From positions 186,001 to 250,000 of the forward strand of contig OZ244046.1 in assembly GCA_965215055.1 (NCBI GenBank): DNA of 64,000 bases. The letters are read 5' to 3'. Source of the DNA: G965215055 sp965215055 (GTDB lineage: Bacteria; Pseudomonadota; Gammaproteobacteria; UBA4575). Positions 8,884 through 18,485 of the stretch are shown piece by piece; the stretch's first letter is position 1, and every line of letters begins with the position of its first letter. Under the pieces are notes generated by a model. It saw nothing but the letters and a program-made list of their open reading frames with translations, was not told where the DNA came from and searched no databases. The translations under genes were made by a program, and so were the position numbers.

Positions 8884-9507
8884 ATGTCTGTAAATAGTGC
8901 AAGTGATGGCACGAGAGCGCCACAACTTCTGGGTGTCTTAATCGAGTCGCTGAAATGCTTGCCCGGAGTTGGGCCGAAGTCCGCACAGCGTATGGCACTT
9001 CATCTTTTGCAACGCAATCGTGATGGAGCAAAACACCTTGCGGATACTCTACGTAAAGCAGTGGAGGAAATAGGCCACTGTAGCAAGTGTCGTATTTTTA
9101 CTGAGAATGAACTCTGCTCGATCTGCTCAAATGAGTCGCGCATTAATTCACAGATATGTGTAGTCGAAAATCCTGCCGACGTGCTTACCATAGAAAAAAG
9201 TACAAGCTATAAAGGCTGCTACTTTGTCCTAATGGGCTGTCTCTCACCGCTTGATGGCATTGGGCCGAAAGAGTTAGGTCTTGACATACTGGAAAACCGT
9301 TTAATTGAAGATGCTATTGAAGAGTTGATATTGGCGACAAACGCAACTGTCGAAGGCGAAGTTACTGCTCACGTGTTGAGTGAAATGGCCCGCAAACGCC
9401 ATATTCCGACCACACGCCTTGCGCAAGGCGTGCCCGTAGGAGGAGAACTGGAATTTGTCGATCAAAGTACTATTGCACAAGCGTTTGCGAACCGAAGGAA
9501 GTACTAG
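8884..9507 (+). CDS. recR: recombination mediator RecR
   Basis: RecR acts with RecO and RecF to load RecA at gaps. The 207-aa protein has an N-terminal helix-hairpin-helix (LPGVGPKSAQRMA, about 25-37), a four-cysteine zinc finger (CSKCRIF and CSICS, about 63-80) and a Toprim domain (ICVVENPADV onward). The C-terminal TRLAQGVPVGGELEFVD is the family signature. Co-transcribed with ybaB. Confidence 0.97.
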   Translation: MSVNSASDGTRAPQLLGVLIESLKCLPGVGPKSAQRMALHLLQRNRDGAKHLADTLRKAVEEIGHCSKCRIFTENELCSICSNESRINSQICVVENPADVLTIEKSTSYKGCYFVLMGCLSPLDGIGPKELGLDILENRLIEDAIEELILATNATVEGEVTAHVLSEMARKRHIPTTRLAQGVPVGGELEFVDQSTIAQAFANRRKY

Positions 9508-9530
9508 TATGCGCCGAGATCATATAGTTT

Positions 9531-10082
9531 ATGTCTAAAAATTCAGGTGGTCTGATTTGGATAGACTTGGAAATGACGGGCTTGGACCCGCTTGTAGATC
9601 GTATTGTTGAAATAGCGACCATTGTTACCGATAAGAATCTGGAGGAGTTGGCGGTTGGTCCGGTTATGGCGATTTATCAAAGGCCTTCTGTACTGAATTC
9701 AATGGATGCATGGAATACAAAACAGCATGCTAAATCTGGCTTAATGAACCGCGTCAAAAATAGTTCCACCAATGAAAAAGAGGCGGAGCAGGCAACGCTG
9801 GAGTTTCTTAAGCAATATGTGCCCAGCAACCGTTCACCAATATGCGGCAACAGCATCTGTCAGGATCGAAGGTTTTTGGCGCACTACATGCCTGAGTTGG
9901 AGAATTATTTTCATTATAGAAATCTTGACGTCAGTACTTTGAAAGAGCTTGCGTGGCGATGGTATCCCGACATTGCAAAAGGCTTTTCAAAAGAGTCCAA
10001 GCACTTGGCACTGGATGATATAAGAGACTCGATTGAAGAACTAAAGTATTACCGACAACATTTGTTACAAGCTACACTGTAG
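9531..10082 (+). CDS. orn: oligoribonuclease
   Basis: A 3'-5' exoribonuclease that degrades 2-5 nt RNAs and pGpG; essential in many gammaproteobacteria. 183 aa, DEDDh fold. Exo I is WIDLEMTGLD (D12, E14), Exo II is GNSICQDRRFL, and Exo III has HLALDDIRDSIEEL with its catalytic His and Asp. It follows recR by 23 bp and converges with nadB, with only 8 bp between the stops. Confidence 0.96.
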   Translation: MSKNSGGLIWIDLEMTGLDPLVDRIVEIATIVTDKNLEELAVGPVMAIYQRPSVLNSMDAWNTKQHAKSGLMNRVKNSSTNEKEAEQATLEFLKQYVPSNRSPICGNSICQDRRFLAHYMPELENYFHYRNLDVSTLKELAWRWYPDIAKGFSKESKHLALDDIRDSIEELKYYRQHLLQATL

Positions 10083-10090
10083 AGTAGCCC

Positions 10091-11740
10091 TCATAAAGCT
10101 GCACATACGGATCGCTTAGCGTTTGTGGCCTTATTTCCAAGTTTCAGAATAGTGTCTTTGTTTTCTAGTTCAGGGTTGGGATTCGGATAGTCCAGGGTGT
10201 AATGCAAGCCACGACTTTCTTTTCTTGCCAGCGCACTTTGAATAATTAAGTCTGCTACCAGAGTTAAATTTCGTAGCTCAATCAAGTTACTATTGACACG
10301 AAAGTTACTGTAATATTCCTCGATTTCCGATGTCAGCAGGTCGACACGATGTTTGGCGCGCTGTAATCTTTTGTTGGTACGTACGATGCCGACATAATCC
10401 CACATGAATCTTCTTAACTCATCCCAGTTATGGCTAACTACTATTTCTTCATCTGGTTCAGTCACCCGGCTTTCATCCCAGGCAGGAATGGTAATGTCGG
10501 CCGTGTCTTGTGCCCCTCTTGAGTTGATGTCTTCGCTGGCAGATTTAGCAAACACTAGGCATTCGAGCAAGGAGTTACTAGCCATGCGGTTAGCGCCGTG
10601 TAGACCCGTGTGCGTAGTTTCTCCGATAGCATATAAATTGCTGATATCTGTTCGTCCGTGTAAATCCGTTATTACTCCACCACATGTGTAATGCGCGGCT
10701 GGGACTACCGGTAAAGGATCTTTCGATATATCGTGCCCCAGCTTCAGGCATCGTGCATATACATTTGGAAAATAAGATTTAATAAACTTGCTTGGCTTGT
10801 GACTGATGTCTAGATACACACAGTTGATACCGAGTTGTTTCATTTTATAGTCAATGGCACGTGCAACGATATCGCGAGGGGCAAGTACTCCACGTGAGTC
10901 AAATTCATGGACGAACTCCGAACCATCAGGCAATAGAAGTTTTCCGCCTTCGCCTCGAATAGCTTCCGTGATCAGGTACGTCTTGGCACCAGGGTGATAG
11001 AGGCAGGTAGGGTGAAATTGAATAAATTCCATGTTAGCAACGCGGCATCCCGCACGCCACGCCATTGCGATGCCATCACCTGAAGCACCATCGGGGTTGC
11101 TCGTATACAAATAAACTTTGCTTGCTCCGCCCGTTGCAAGCACTACGTATCTTGCCTTGAAGGACTCTATACTTTGTCTTTTTGCATCAAGCACGTATGC
11201 GCCAATACACTGATTACTCAAGTGTCGTTTTGAGCCATGAGAGATTTTATGCGTGGTTACCAGATCAATGGCAATGTGATGCTCAAAGATACTGATATGT
11301 TTTTTTTTAAGTATATTTTTGATTAGGGCATTTTCTATTGCCCATCCAGTAGCGTCTTCTGCGTGTACCACCCTGCGGTTGGTATGTCCACCTTCACGGG
11401 TTAAATGCAAGTAGGGCCTACCGTCCAGCCCTATCTCTCGTGTAAACTCGACGCCAAGCCTGATTAACCAGGATATCATTTCCTTGCCATGTGTAACCGT
11501 ATGCAATACGGTGGGCCTATTGCAAAGACCAACACCGGCATCCACCGTATCGGTCACATGTTGTTCAATGGAGTCCTTGTCATCGACCACTGCGGAAATG
11601 CCACCTTGAGCCTTGGTAGTATTACCTGCGTTTAATAGGCCTTTTGAAATTACGGCTACCCGATAACTTGGACTAAGGCGTAGCGCGAGGCTTAAACCGG
11701 CCGCACCACTGCCTATGATTAAGACGTCAAAATCGCGCAT
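10091..11740 (-). CDS. nadB: L-aspartate oxidase
   Basis: NadB oxidises aspartate to iminoaspartate with FAD, the first step of de novo NAD synthesis. The 549-aa protein begins with the FAD dinucleotide motif IIGSGAAGLSLAL. It has HTHGKE-like and RVVHAEDATG segments and the catalytic-region motifs FIQFHPTCLYHP and PAAHYTCGGV. A capping C-terminal helical domain follows. It is transcribed away from rpoE, the conserved arrangement in gammaproteobacteria. nadA and nadC are not in the window. Confidence 0.96.
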   Translation of the reverse strand: MRDFDVLIIGSGAAGLSLALRLSPSYRVAVISKGLLNAGNTTKAQGGISAVVDDKDSIEQHVTDTVDAGVGLCNRPTVLHTVTHGKEMISWLIRLGVEFTREIGLDGRPYLHLTREGGHTNRRVVHAEDATGWAIENALIKNILKKKHISIFEHHIAIDLVTTHKISHGSKRHLSNQCIGAYVLDAKRQSIESFKARYVVLATGGASKVYLYTSNPDGASGDGIAMAWRAGCRVANMEFIQFHPTCLYHPGAKTYLITEAIRGEGGKLLLPDGSEFVHEFDSRGVLAPRDIVARAIDYKMKQLGINCVYLDISHKPSKFIKSYFPNVYARCLKLGHDISKDPLPVVPAAHYTCGGVITDLHGRTDISNLYAIGETTHTGLHGANRMASNSLLECLVFAKSASEDINSRGAQDTADITIPAWDESRVTEPDEEIVVSHNWDELRRFMWDYVGIVRTNKRLQRAKHRVDLLTSEIEEYYSNFRVNSNLIELRNLTLVADLIIQSALARKESRGLHYTLDYPNPNPELENKDTILKLGNKATNAKRSVCAAL

Positions 11741-11855
11741 AATAAATTATGGTAAGGTTTCCCTGTTGCAATTTCTTATTATGTCATAGTCAGAGTACTC
11801 AAATTAGTAAAGTGACACTACTAATGGAAGGGCCCTGTAATGAAAAAGTGATAGA

Positions 11856-11882
11856 GAACTCTTACATCATAAACTTGTCTTA
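11856..11882 (+). promoter_or_regulatory. candidate sigma-E promoter of rpoE
   Basis: GAACTC (11856-11861) and TCTTA (11878-11882) are 16 bases apart, near the sigma-E consensus GAACTT-N16/17-TCTGA. It lies 48 bases upstream of the rpoE ATG, as expected for self-activation. The -10 box is imperfect. Confidence 0.45.
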
Positions 11883-11929
11883 TGGCTATGGCTGCTTATG
11901 GGTAGTCATGATGCGAGGGGTTGGCCCAG

Positions 11930-12505
11930 ATGGGCAGGGATAATAGCGATCAGGAACTGGTAAAGAAAGCTCAACGTGGGAACAAGGCGGCTTTTGGTGC
12001 ATTAGTTGTAAAATACCAATACAAAATAGCCAACCTGGTTATTCGTTATGTAAAGGACGAGGATGATGCCCAAGACGTGGTACAGGAAGCATTTATAAAG
12101 GCTTACCGGGGGCTCGCGAAATTTCGAGGTGATAGTGCTTTTTATACGTGGCTATACAGGATTGCAATAAATTCAGCTAAGAACTATATAGTATCGCAAA
12201 GTCGGAAAACTCCCGGCCGTGCTATAGCCATGGAAGATACGGAACACATGGAATCCGCGGCTTTGATTAAAGAATTTGACACTCCTGAGGAGAATATGCT
12301 CACGAGTGAAATTGAAAAAACTATCTATCAAACTATAAAAGAATTACCGGAAGACTTGAAGGTGGTGATAACGTTGCGTGAGATTGAGGGAATGACATAC
12401 GATGAAATTGCGAGTGTAGTGGAATGTCCGATAGGGACTGTACGTTCGAGGATTTTTCGAGCGCGTGAAGCAATTGATAAGCACCTCAAACCGCTGTTAA
12501 ATTAA
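11930..12505 (+). CDS. rpoE: RNA polymerase sigma factor RpoE (AlgU)
   Basis: The ECF sigma factor for envelope stress. 191 aa from ATG 11930; an in-frame TTG at 11921 is too close to the GAGGGG ribosome site at 11914-11919. Region 2 carries DVVQEAFIKAYRGL and FRGDSAFYTWLYRIA. Region 4 has LPEDLKVVITLREIEGMTYDEIA and GTVRSRIFRAREAI. Membership is unmistakable. First gene of rpoE-rseA-rseB-mucD, preceded by a sigma-E-like promoter. Confidence 0.97.
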   Translation: MGRDNSDQELVKKAQRGNKAAFGALVVKYQYKIANLVIRYVKDEDDAQDVVQEAFIKAYRGLAKFRGDSAFYTWLYRIAINSAKNYIVSQSRKTPGRAIAMEDTEHMESAALIKEFDTPEENMLTSEIEKTIYQTIKELPEDLKVVITLREIEGMTYDEIASVVECPIGTVRSRIFRAREAIDKHLKPLLN

Positions 12506-12525
12506 TTACGCAAAACGAATTTACT

Positions 12526-13104
12526 ATGAAAAAAACCGATCAAGAGCTTTTGTCAAGAATGCTAGACGAGGACATCTCCGAATTTGAGATGCAGCGTATC
12601 CTGAGAGAGATGCAGTTCAGTCCCGAATTGCGCGCTAAATTGCAGCGTTACAATATTATTGGTCATGCCATGCGCGGACAACTGCCGGCTCGATTGAATT
12701 ATAATCTTCCCGATGACGTTATGAACGAGTTATCTAGTGAAATGAAGCCAGATTCAGGCTTAAACGAGTCAAGGCGAGATTCAGCCAGTATAAAAATCAA
12801 AATGGCAATAGGTTTTGTTGCTGCCGCATCAGTGGCCGTAGTTTCATTTATTGCTTTTCAAAATCTGATACAGCTAGACAAAAGTATCGATAATGTTACG
12901 GTTGTTGCAGAGCAGATAGCTGAAGAAAATAGCGCGCAATATATCAGCGAAGAGAAATTACACGACTTTATTTCAAGTCCTGAAGCTGCTGAGGAATTTA
13001 ACAGTTATTTCGTGAATCACGTGGAGTATGCATCTCCCCGCGCATCAATGCCGCACGTAAGAATTGTTGGCTATGGCCGAATTCAACCTGAAAACGACGA
13101 TTAG
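12526..13104 (+). CDS. rseA: anti-sigma-E factor RseA (MucA)
   Basis: An inner-membrane anti-sigma factor of 192 aa. The cytoplasmic sigma-binding domain (1-85) starts with DQELLSRMLDEDISEFEMQR. One membrane segment spans about residues 92-112 (MAIGFVAAASVAVVSFIAF), and a periplasmic tail follows that RseB would shield from DegS-type proteolysis. It lies 20 bp after rpoE, and its end overlaps the rseB start. Confidence 0.92.
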   Translation: MKKTDQELLSRMLDEDISEFEMQRILREMQFSPELRAKLQRYNIIGHAMRGQLPARLNYNLPDDVMNELSSEMKPDSGLNESRRDSASIKIKMAIGFVAAASVAVVSFIAFQNLIQLDKSIDNVTVVAEQIAEENSAQYISEEKLHDFISSPEAAEEFNSYFVNHVEYASPRASMPHVRIVGYGRIQPENDD

Positions 13105-14080
13105 TCACAAAATATCTCTGGCTCAAATATTGTTAGTAATATTGTTGGCCAGCAGCTTGCCTACTGCTTATGCAGAAGGCAGTGTGCAAGAACTTCTTGA
13201 CAAAATGAGCCGGACCCTGGAAATGGGCAGCTATCAAGGCACATTTGTATTGATGCACGATGAAAGTGTTGAAACCATGCAGATCACTCATGGATATTCA
13301 TCTGCCGGTGTCAAGGAAAAACTGGTTTCACTGACCGGAGACGCGCGCGAAGTCATTCGTGATCAGGATGTAGTTACGTGCATCTGGCCAAAAGATAAGC
13401 TGGTTGTTATTGAGGTTGCCCGTACAAGACGAGGACTACCTTCATCTTTTTTATTGGAAAACGTAAACGAACTGACCTCTCACTATAAAGTAACCGAAGC
13501 AGGTCTCGCTCGCGCCGCCGGACTTAACTGCAAAATAATCAGGTTTGAGCCGCTGGACAAACTTCGCTATGGCCATGAGTTATGTGTCAGCACAGAATTT
13601 GGTATGTTACTGGCATCGAAAACCTTCGATGCCAGTAACAAGGTGATTGAAAAAATGATGTTTACGAGCTTTCAGATGCTTCAGTCTGTGCCTGATACCT
13701 TGTTTGAGCCTGGCGTGCAACTGAATGATTACACTTGGAAAACGGCGAATACAGGATTGGATGGAAGGTTACAGCCTGACCAAGCGTGGAAAATAAAAAA
13801 TTTACCGCCGGGATTTTCCCTGAGCAGCGTTACTAGGCGCTTGATAAGTGCTAGCAAAAAACCTGTTCAACACATGGTGCTTACCGATGGATTAGCTTCC
13901 ATCTCCATATTCATAAGCAAAGTTGATCGCTTGCAACCTTTTCACCATGGTGCACATAACAAAGGTGTGATCAATGCCTATACCCGTAATCTGAATCAAC
14001 ACCAAATAACGGTCGTAGGCGAGGTGCCGGAAGGGACTGTAAAGATGATTGGCTTATCAATTTCTTATTCGCGCCCATGA
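13073..14080 (+). CDS. rseB: sigma-E regulator RseB (MucB)
   Basis: A periplasmic protein of about 335 aa that binds RseA and senses lipoprotein/LPS signals. A signal peptide is visible (hydrophobic AQILLVILLASSLPTAYA, cleaved near AYA-EG). The N-terminal lipid-binding domain contains YQGTFVLMHDESVETMQI. The C-terminal MucB/RseB domain includes LPPGFSLSSVTRR and PVQHMVLTDGLASISIFI. Start taken at ATG 13073, inside rseA, rather than TTG 13064. Confidence 0.93.
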   Translation: MAEFNLKTTISHKISLAQILLVILLASSLPTAYAEGSVQELLDKMSRTLEMGSYQGTFVLMHDESVETMQITHGYSSAGVKEKLVSLTGDAREVIRDQDVVTCIWPKDKLVVIEVARTRRGLPSSFLLENVNELTSHYKVTEAGLARAAGLNCKIIRFEPLDKLRYGHELCVSTEFGMLLASKTFDASNKVIEKMMFTSFQMLQSVPDTLFEPGVQLNDYTWKTANTGLDGRLQPDQAWKIKNLPPGFSLSSVTRRLISASKKPVQHMVLTDGLASISIFISKVDRLQPFHHGAHNKGVINAYTRNLNQHQITVVGEVPEGTVKMIGLSISYSRP

Positions 14081-14117
14081 TTCACTACCAACTGTAAACT
14101 TTAGTATTTACTACATG

Positions 14118-14145
14118 GAACTTTTTTAATCTCGCAAAAGTCAAG
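14118..14145 (+). promoter_or_regulatory. candidate sigma-E promoter of mucD
   Basis: GAACTT (14118-14123) is a perfect -35 element, with TCAAG (14141-14145) 17 bases downstream. It lies 35 bases before the mucD ATG. It would let sigma-E raise the protease separately from the operon promoter. Confidence 0.5.
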
Positions 14146-14179
14146 TAGACCTATACAGGATCAAAAAAGAGTATTGATA

Positions 14180-15619
14180 ATGAAAAGATGGAATATCTTT
14201 ATCGCCGGTTTGTTTTCCATTGGGATTATATTGGTCGTGACGACCGCCCATGTGCATGCGCATTACAACCTTCCGGATTTTACCGAGCTAGCTGAAAAGA
14301 ATGCCGATGCAGTCGTGAACATCAGCACGAGCAAACAGAAAAAAATCAGTCGAGCATTACCTCCACATCTGGATATGCCAGATTTTCCCGAAGATGGCCC
14401 ATTTGGTGATTTTTTACGTAGATTTTTTGGAGAGCGTGGTGGCAATGGAGAAGGATTCTTCAACTCACGTTCACTTGGTTCCGGCTTCATTATTTCAACG
14501 GATGGTTACGTGATTACCAATCATCACGTTGTTAAAGATGCTGATAAAATTATCGTAAAGCTGAGTGATCGCAGACAACTGGACGCTAAACTGGTTGGAA
14601 GTGACCCGCGCAGTGACATTGCGTTATTGAAGCTGGAAGCCACTGGTTTACCCACTGTCAAACTCGGCTCCTCCGATGACGTGAAAGTTGGTCAATGGGT
14701 GTTAGCAATCGGTTCACCATTTGGCTTTGACGCTTCTGTTACCGCTGGTATTGTAAGTGCCAAAGGGCGCAGTCTGCCGAGTGAAAATTACGTGCCGTTT
14801 ATTCAGACTGATGTAGCCATCAACCCAGGAAACTCTGGAGGGCCTCTTTTCGACCTGGAAGGCAACGTCGTAGGGATCAACTCCCAAATCTACACCCGGT
14901 CGGGGGGATTCATGGGGCTTTCTTTTGCAATTCCGATTGAAGATGCAATGAACGTAGTTGATCAACTTAAGACAAGTGGCTATGTATCAAGAGGATGGCT
15001 GGGCGTATATATACAAGAAGTGACGCGTGAACTGGCCGAATCGTTTGGCATGGAGAAGCCAACCGGTGCATTGGTGGCTAAGATTTTACCGGATAGCCCT
15101 GCCGAAAAATCGGATATCGAAGTCGGTGATGTCATTATTGCCTATGATGGCAAAGAAGTGAAAAACTCTGCCTCCTTGCCTTCGATGGTAGGTAAAACGA
15201 AGGTTGGTGAAATCGTTAAAATCAAGATAACGCGCGACGGCAAAACAAAGATCATTAAATTGAAAGTTGGTCAACTGCCGGAAAAGGATCCGCTGCTCGC
15301 CAATAAAAAACAGCCTGATGAAGAATCTACAAACATTGTTCTGGGAATATCGCTACGCGCGCTTACAGAGGAAGAAATGAAAACGATGAAACTGGACCAA
15401 GGTGGACTCGTTGTTTTGGAGGTACAAAGCGATGCAAGCAAGTCGGCGGGCATCCGTCAAGGTGACGTGGTCCAGATGATCAATGGTGCCCCCGTTGATG
15501 ATGTTGACGATTTTAGAGAACGGGTGGAGGCTCTGCCGCCAGGTAAATTTTTCTCCTTGCTGGTTCAACGCCCACACGGCCCGGAATTTCTGGCGATGCG
15601 TGCACCTGAAAAAGAATAG
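14180..15619 (+). CDS. mucD: periplasmic Do-family serine protease MucD/DegP
   Basis: A periplasmic protease/chaperone of 479 aa that degrades misfolded envelope proteins. It has a signal peptide (cleavage near HVHA-HY) and a trypsin-like domain with the triad His in ITNHHVVKDAD, Asp in DPRSDIALLKLE and Ser in NPGNSGGPLFD. Two PDZ domains follow (about 260-360 and 375-475), marked by RGWLGVYIQEVT and GLVVLEVQ. Start at ATG 14180 rather than TTG 14174. Its place after rseB is the gammaproteobacterial order. Confidence 0.95.
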   Translation: MKRWNIFIAGLFSIGIILVVTTAHVHAHYNLPDFTELAEKNADAVVNISTSKQKKISRALPPHLDMPDFPEDGPFGDFLRRFFGERGGNGEGFFNSRSLGSGFIISTDGYVITNHHVVKDADKIIVKLSDRRQLDAKLVGSDPRSDIALLKLEATGLPTVKLGSSDDVKVGQWVLAIGSPFGFDASVTAGIVSAKGRSLPSENYVPFIQTDVAINPGNSGGPLFDLEGNVVGINSQIYTRSGGFMGLSFAIPIEDAMNVVDQLKTSGYVSRGWLGVYIQEVTRELAESFGMEKPTGALVAKILPDSPAEKSDIEVGDVIIAYDGKEVKNSASLPSMVGKTKVGEIVKIKITRDGKTKIIKLKVGQLPEKDPLLANKKQPDEESTNIVLGISLRALTEEEMKTMKLDQGGLVVLEVQSDASKSAGIRQGDVVQMINGAPVDDVDDFRERVEALPPGKFFSLLVQRPHGPEFLAMRAPEKE

Positions 15620-15702
15620 TGGAAAGTCATTAAAGGTAAGCGATAATCAAGCCTGTTTATCTAAGTAGTTTAACGGGCTCTGTATTTGACTCCAAAATTA
15701 TT

Positions 15703-17505
15703 ATGGAGCGTATTCGCAACTTTTCCATCATCGCGCATATAGATCATGGCAAGACCACTCTAGCAGACCGCTTTATTCAGCATTGCGGTGGCTTATCTGA
15801 GCGTGAGATGAGCGAGCAAGTGCTGGATTCCATGGAATTGGAACGTGAGCGTGGTATAACCATTAAAGCTCAAAGCGTCTCACTGCAGTATCAGGCAAGT
15901 GATGGACGTACCTATCAACTAAATTTCATCGATACGCCTGGGCACGTCGATTTTTCTTACGAAGTTTCCCGTTCTCTGGCAGCTTGTGAAGGTGCGTTAC
16001 TTATCGTCGATGCGTCTCAGGGCGTGGAGGCACAAAGTGTTGCAAACTGTTACACTGCGCTCGATCTCGGCTTGGAAATCATTCCGGTATTAAACAAGAT
16101 TGACCTTCCTTCCGCCAATACTGCAAAAGTCGTATCCGAGATCAGAGAAGTCATTGGCATTGATGCCTCCGAACCATTGCTAGTCAGCGCTAAAACTGGT
16201 CAAGGAGTGGAAGCTGTACTGGAAGCAATCGTAAATCGGTTTCCTCCTCCAACAACCTCGAAAACGAATGTAGAAAATGGCTCTCTCAAAGCTCTTGTCA
16301 TTGATTCATGGTTTGACAGCTATGTCGGAGTAATTTCGTTAGTGCGCGTGATGTACGGTGCAATTAAGCACGGACAAAAGATTGTGGCGATGTCTTCGGG
16401 CAGAAGCTATCAAGTCGAAAAAGTTGGCATTTTTACTCCCAAGCGTACTGAAACAGAGATTTTGCAATCAGGGCAGGTTGGTTACGTTATCTGTGGAATT
16501 AAAGACATTGCAGTGGCAAAGGTAGGGGATACGTTCACATCAATCTCCCATCCCGCCAGCAAACCTCTGGAAGGCTTCAAGGAAGTCCAGCCCAACGTTT
16601 TTGCTGGTGTATTTCCGGTCAACTCAGACGACTATGAGGCATTTCGGAGTGCATTGGAGAAACTTCGTCTCAACGATTCAGCATTTACTTACGAACCTGA
16701 GACTTCCGATGCGCTTGGGTTTGGTTTTCGATGTGGATTTCTCGGCATGCTGCACATGGAAATTGTCCAAGAACGCCTCGAACGTGAATATGCACTGACC
16801 TTGATAACGACAGCGCCAACGGTGGTTTACGAAGTGCATACCAGAGATGGTGAAATTCAACACATACACAATCCGTCTGCCTTGTCAGCAGCGAACAAGG
16901 TGGAAGAAATTCGCGAACCGATTATTCGCGCGTCGATCTTGGTTCCACACGAGTACGTGGGTAACATAATTACACTATGTATAGAAAAGCGGGGCACACA
17001 GAAGGGCTTACATTACTATGGCAATCAGGTATCGATCGTATTTGAGCTACCTTTAAGTGAGATCGTATTGGATTTTTTCGACAGACTAAAATCGTTGAGT
17101 CGTGGCTATGCTTCACTTGATTACTATCAGTCACATTTTGGCACAGCACCCTTGATTAAACTGGATATTCTGATTAATGGTGAAAGAGTGGACGCACTAT
17201 CGGTAATCGTGCATAGAGATCGAGCGCAGTCCTACGGCAGAGAGCTTGTCGGCAGGATGAAAGAGATTATTCCAAGGCAAATGTATGATATTGCTATTCA
17301 AGCCGCGATTGGATCAAAAATCATAGCCAGAGCTACGACCAAAGCACTACGGAAGAACGTTACCGCAAAATGCTACGGTGGGGATGTAACACGTAAAAAG
17401 AAGCTACTGGAAAGACAAAAAGCCGGCAAAAAACGCATGAAAAAGATTGGCAAGGTGGAAATTCCACAAGAAGCTTTTTTGGCCGTGTTGCGCGTAGACA
17501 AATAA
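15703..17505 (+). CDS. lepA: elongation factor 4 (LepA)
   Basis: A ribosomal GTPase of 600 aa that back-translocates or remodels stalled ribosomes. The G domain has AHIDHGKTTLADR, switch II DTPGHVDFSYEV and NKIDLPSA. LepA-specific segments include FRCGFLGMLHMEI and the C-terminal KKLLERQKAGKKRMK. In many relatives lepB and rnc follow mucD-lepA; here an MBL gene and folP follow instead. Confidence 0.97.
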   Translation: MERIRNFSIIAHIDHGKTTLADRFIQHCGGLSEREMSEQVLDSMELERERGITIKAQSVSLQYQASDGRTYQLNFIDTPGHVDFSYEVSRSLAACEGALLIVDASQGVEAQSVANCYTALDLGLEIIPVLNKIDLPSANTAKVVSEIREVIGIDASEPLLVSAKTGQGVEAVLEAIVNRFPPPTTSKTNVENGSLKALVIDSWFDSYVGVISLVRVMYGAIKHGQKIVAMSSGRSYQVEKVGIFTPKRTETEILQSGQVGYVICGIKDIAVAKVGDTFTSISHPASKPLEGFKEVQPNVFAGVFPVNSDDYEAFRSALEKLRLNDSAFTYEPETSDALGFGFRCGFLGMLHMEIVQERLEREYALTLITTAPTVVYEVHTRDGEIQHIHNPSALSAANKVEEIREPIIRASILVPHEYVGNIITLCIEKRGTQKGLHYYGNQVSIVFELPLSEIVLDFFDRLKSLSRGYASLDYYQSHFGTAPLIKLDILINGERVDALSVIVHRDRAQSYGRELVGRMKEIIPRQMYDIAIQAAIGSKIIARATTKALRKNVTAKCYGGDVTRKKKLLERQKAGKKRMKKIGKVEIPQEAFLAVLRVDK

Positions 17506-17524
17506 TTGCTATCGGAATTCATTC

Positions 17525-18448
17525 ATGCATGGAACGTTGAAGCATCTGCTTGTAATTTTTACATTGCTTGTTTTTCCTGTAGTTGTCTATGCCGACTACA
17601 TGCGAGTTACTCTACTGGGCACGGGTAGTCCGAGGCTTGATGCTCACCGCGCCGGCCCTGCCGTATTGGTTGAAGCAGGGGGGGAGTTCCTGATATTTGA
17701 TACGGGCCGTGGAGTTGTGCAAAGGCTGAAGCAATTGAACACTCCTCTGTCCAAGATCGATAAAGTCTTTATCACACATTTGCACGCGGACCATATTTTA
17801 GCATTGGACGACCTGTGGCTTACAGGCTGGCTATACCAACGTCGGCAGCCGCTTGAGGTTTACGGGCCAAAAGGTATGCAAGGTTTTACACAAAAACTGC
17901 AACAAGCTTACACCTATGATGTTTCGATCAGGCATCAAAATACGGGGCTGGATAGAAACACGGCAAAATTGATTGCCAACGAGATTACACCTGGTGTGAT
18001 TTACTCGGAACGCGGCATTAAATTAACTGCTTTTCTGGTTGACCATGCGCCAGTAAATCCTGCCTATGGATACAGAATTGACTTTGGAGACCGTTCGGCA
18101 GTGATATCTGGTGATACTACGTATTCGAGCAACCTGATTGCCCATGCTCAGAATACCGACGTATTGATTCACGAAATCTTTGCAGCTGAGCCGAGCATAC
18201 TCGCAAAAAACACGCGATTACAAAAAGTAGAGCGTTACCATACCAACCCAGCCCAGATGTTGCGTGTATTGCATGAAACCAAGCCGAAAGTAGCCCTGCT
18301 TACACATGTAATTCTCATCGGTATTAAAGAAGATGCCTTGCTCAGAGAGATAAAAAACGGCTATACAGGAGAAGTTTACATAGGGGAGGATTTAATGAGA
18401 GTGGAAATAGGGAGCGATATAAAAGTGGTACCATTTGGCAAACCGTGA
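17525..18448 (+). CDS. exported RNase Z-like MBL-fold hydrolase
   Basis: A 307-aa metallo-beta-lactamase-fold protein with an N-terminal signal peptide (LLVIFTLLVFPVVVYA, cleaved near YA-DY). The body resembles the ribonuclease Z/arylsulfatase branch: LLGTGSPR near the mature start, zinc motif THLHADHILALDDL, SGDTTYSSN and a final LLTHVILIG. Being exported it is unlikely to mature tRNA; a periplasmic esterase or sulfatase-like role is possible. It begins 19 bp after lepA. Confidence 0.82.
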   Translation: MHGTLKHLLVIFTLLVFPVVVYADYMRVTLLGTGSPRLDAHRAGPAVLVEAGGEFLIFDTGRGVVQRLKQLNTPLSKIDKVFITHLHADHILALDDLWLTGWLYQRRQPLEVYGPKGMQGFTQKLQQAYTYDVSIRHQNTGLDRNTAKLIANEITPGVIYSERGIKLTAFLVDHAPVNPAYGYRIDFGDRSAVISGDTTYSSNLIAHAQNTDVLIHEIFAAEPSILAKNTRLQKVERYHTNPAQMLRVLHETKPKVALLTHVILIGIKEDALLREIKNGYTGEVYIGEDLMRVEIGSDIKVVPFGKP

Positions 18449-18485
18449 CCCTCCGGTTTTTGTCATCTATATCCAAGTAAAAGTT

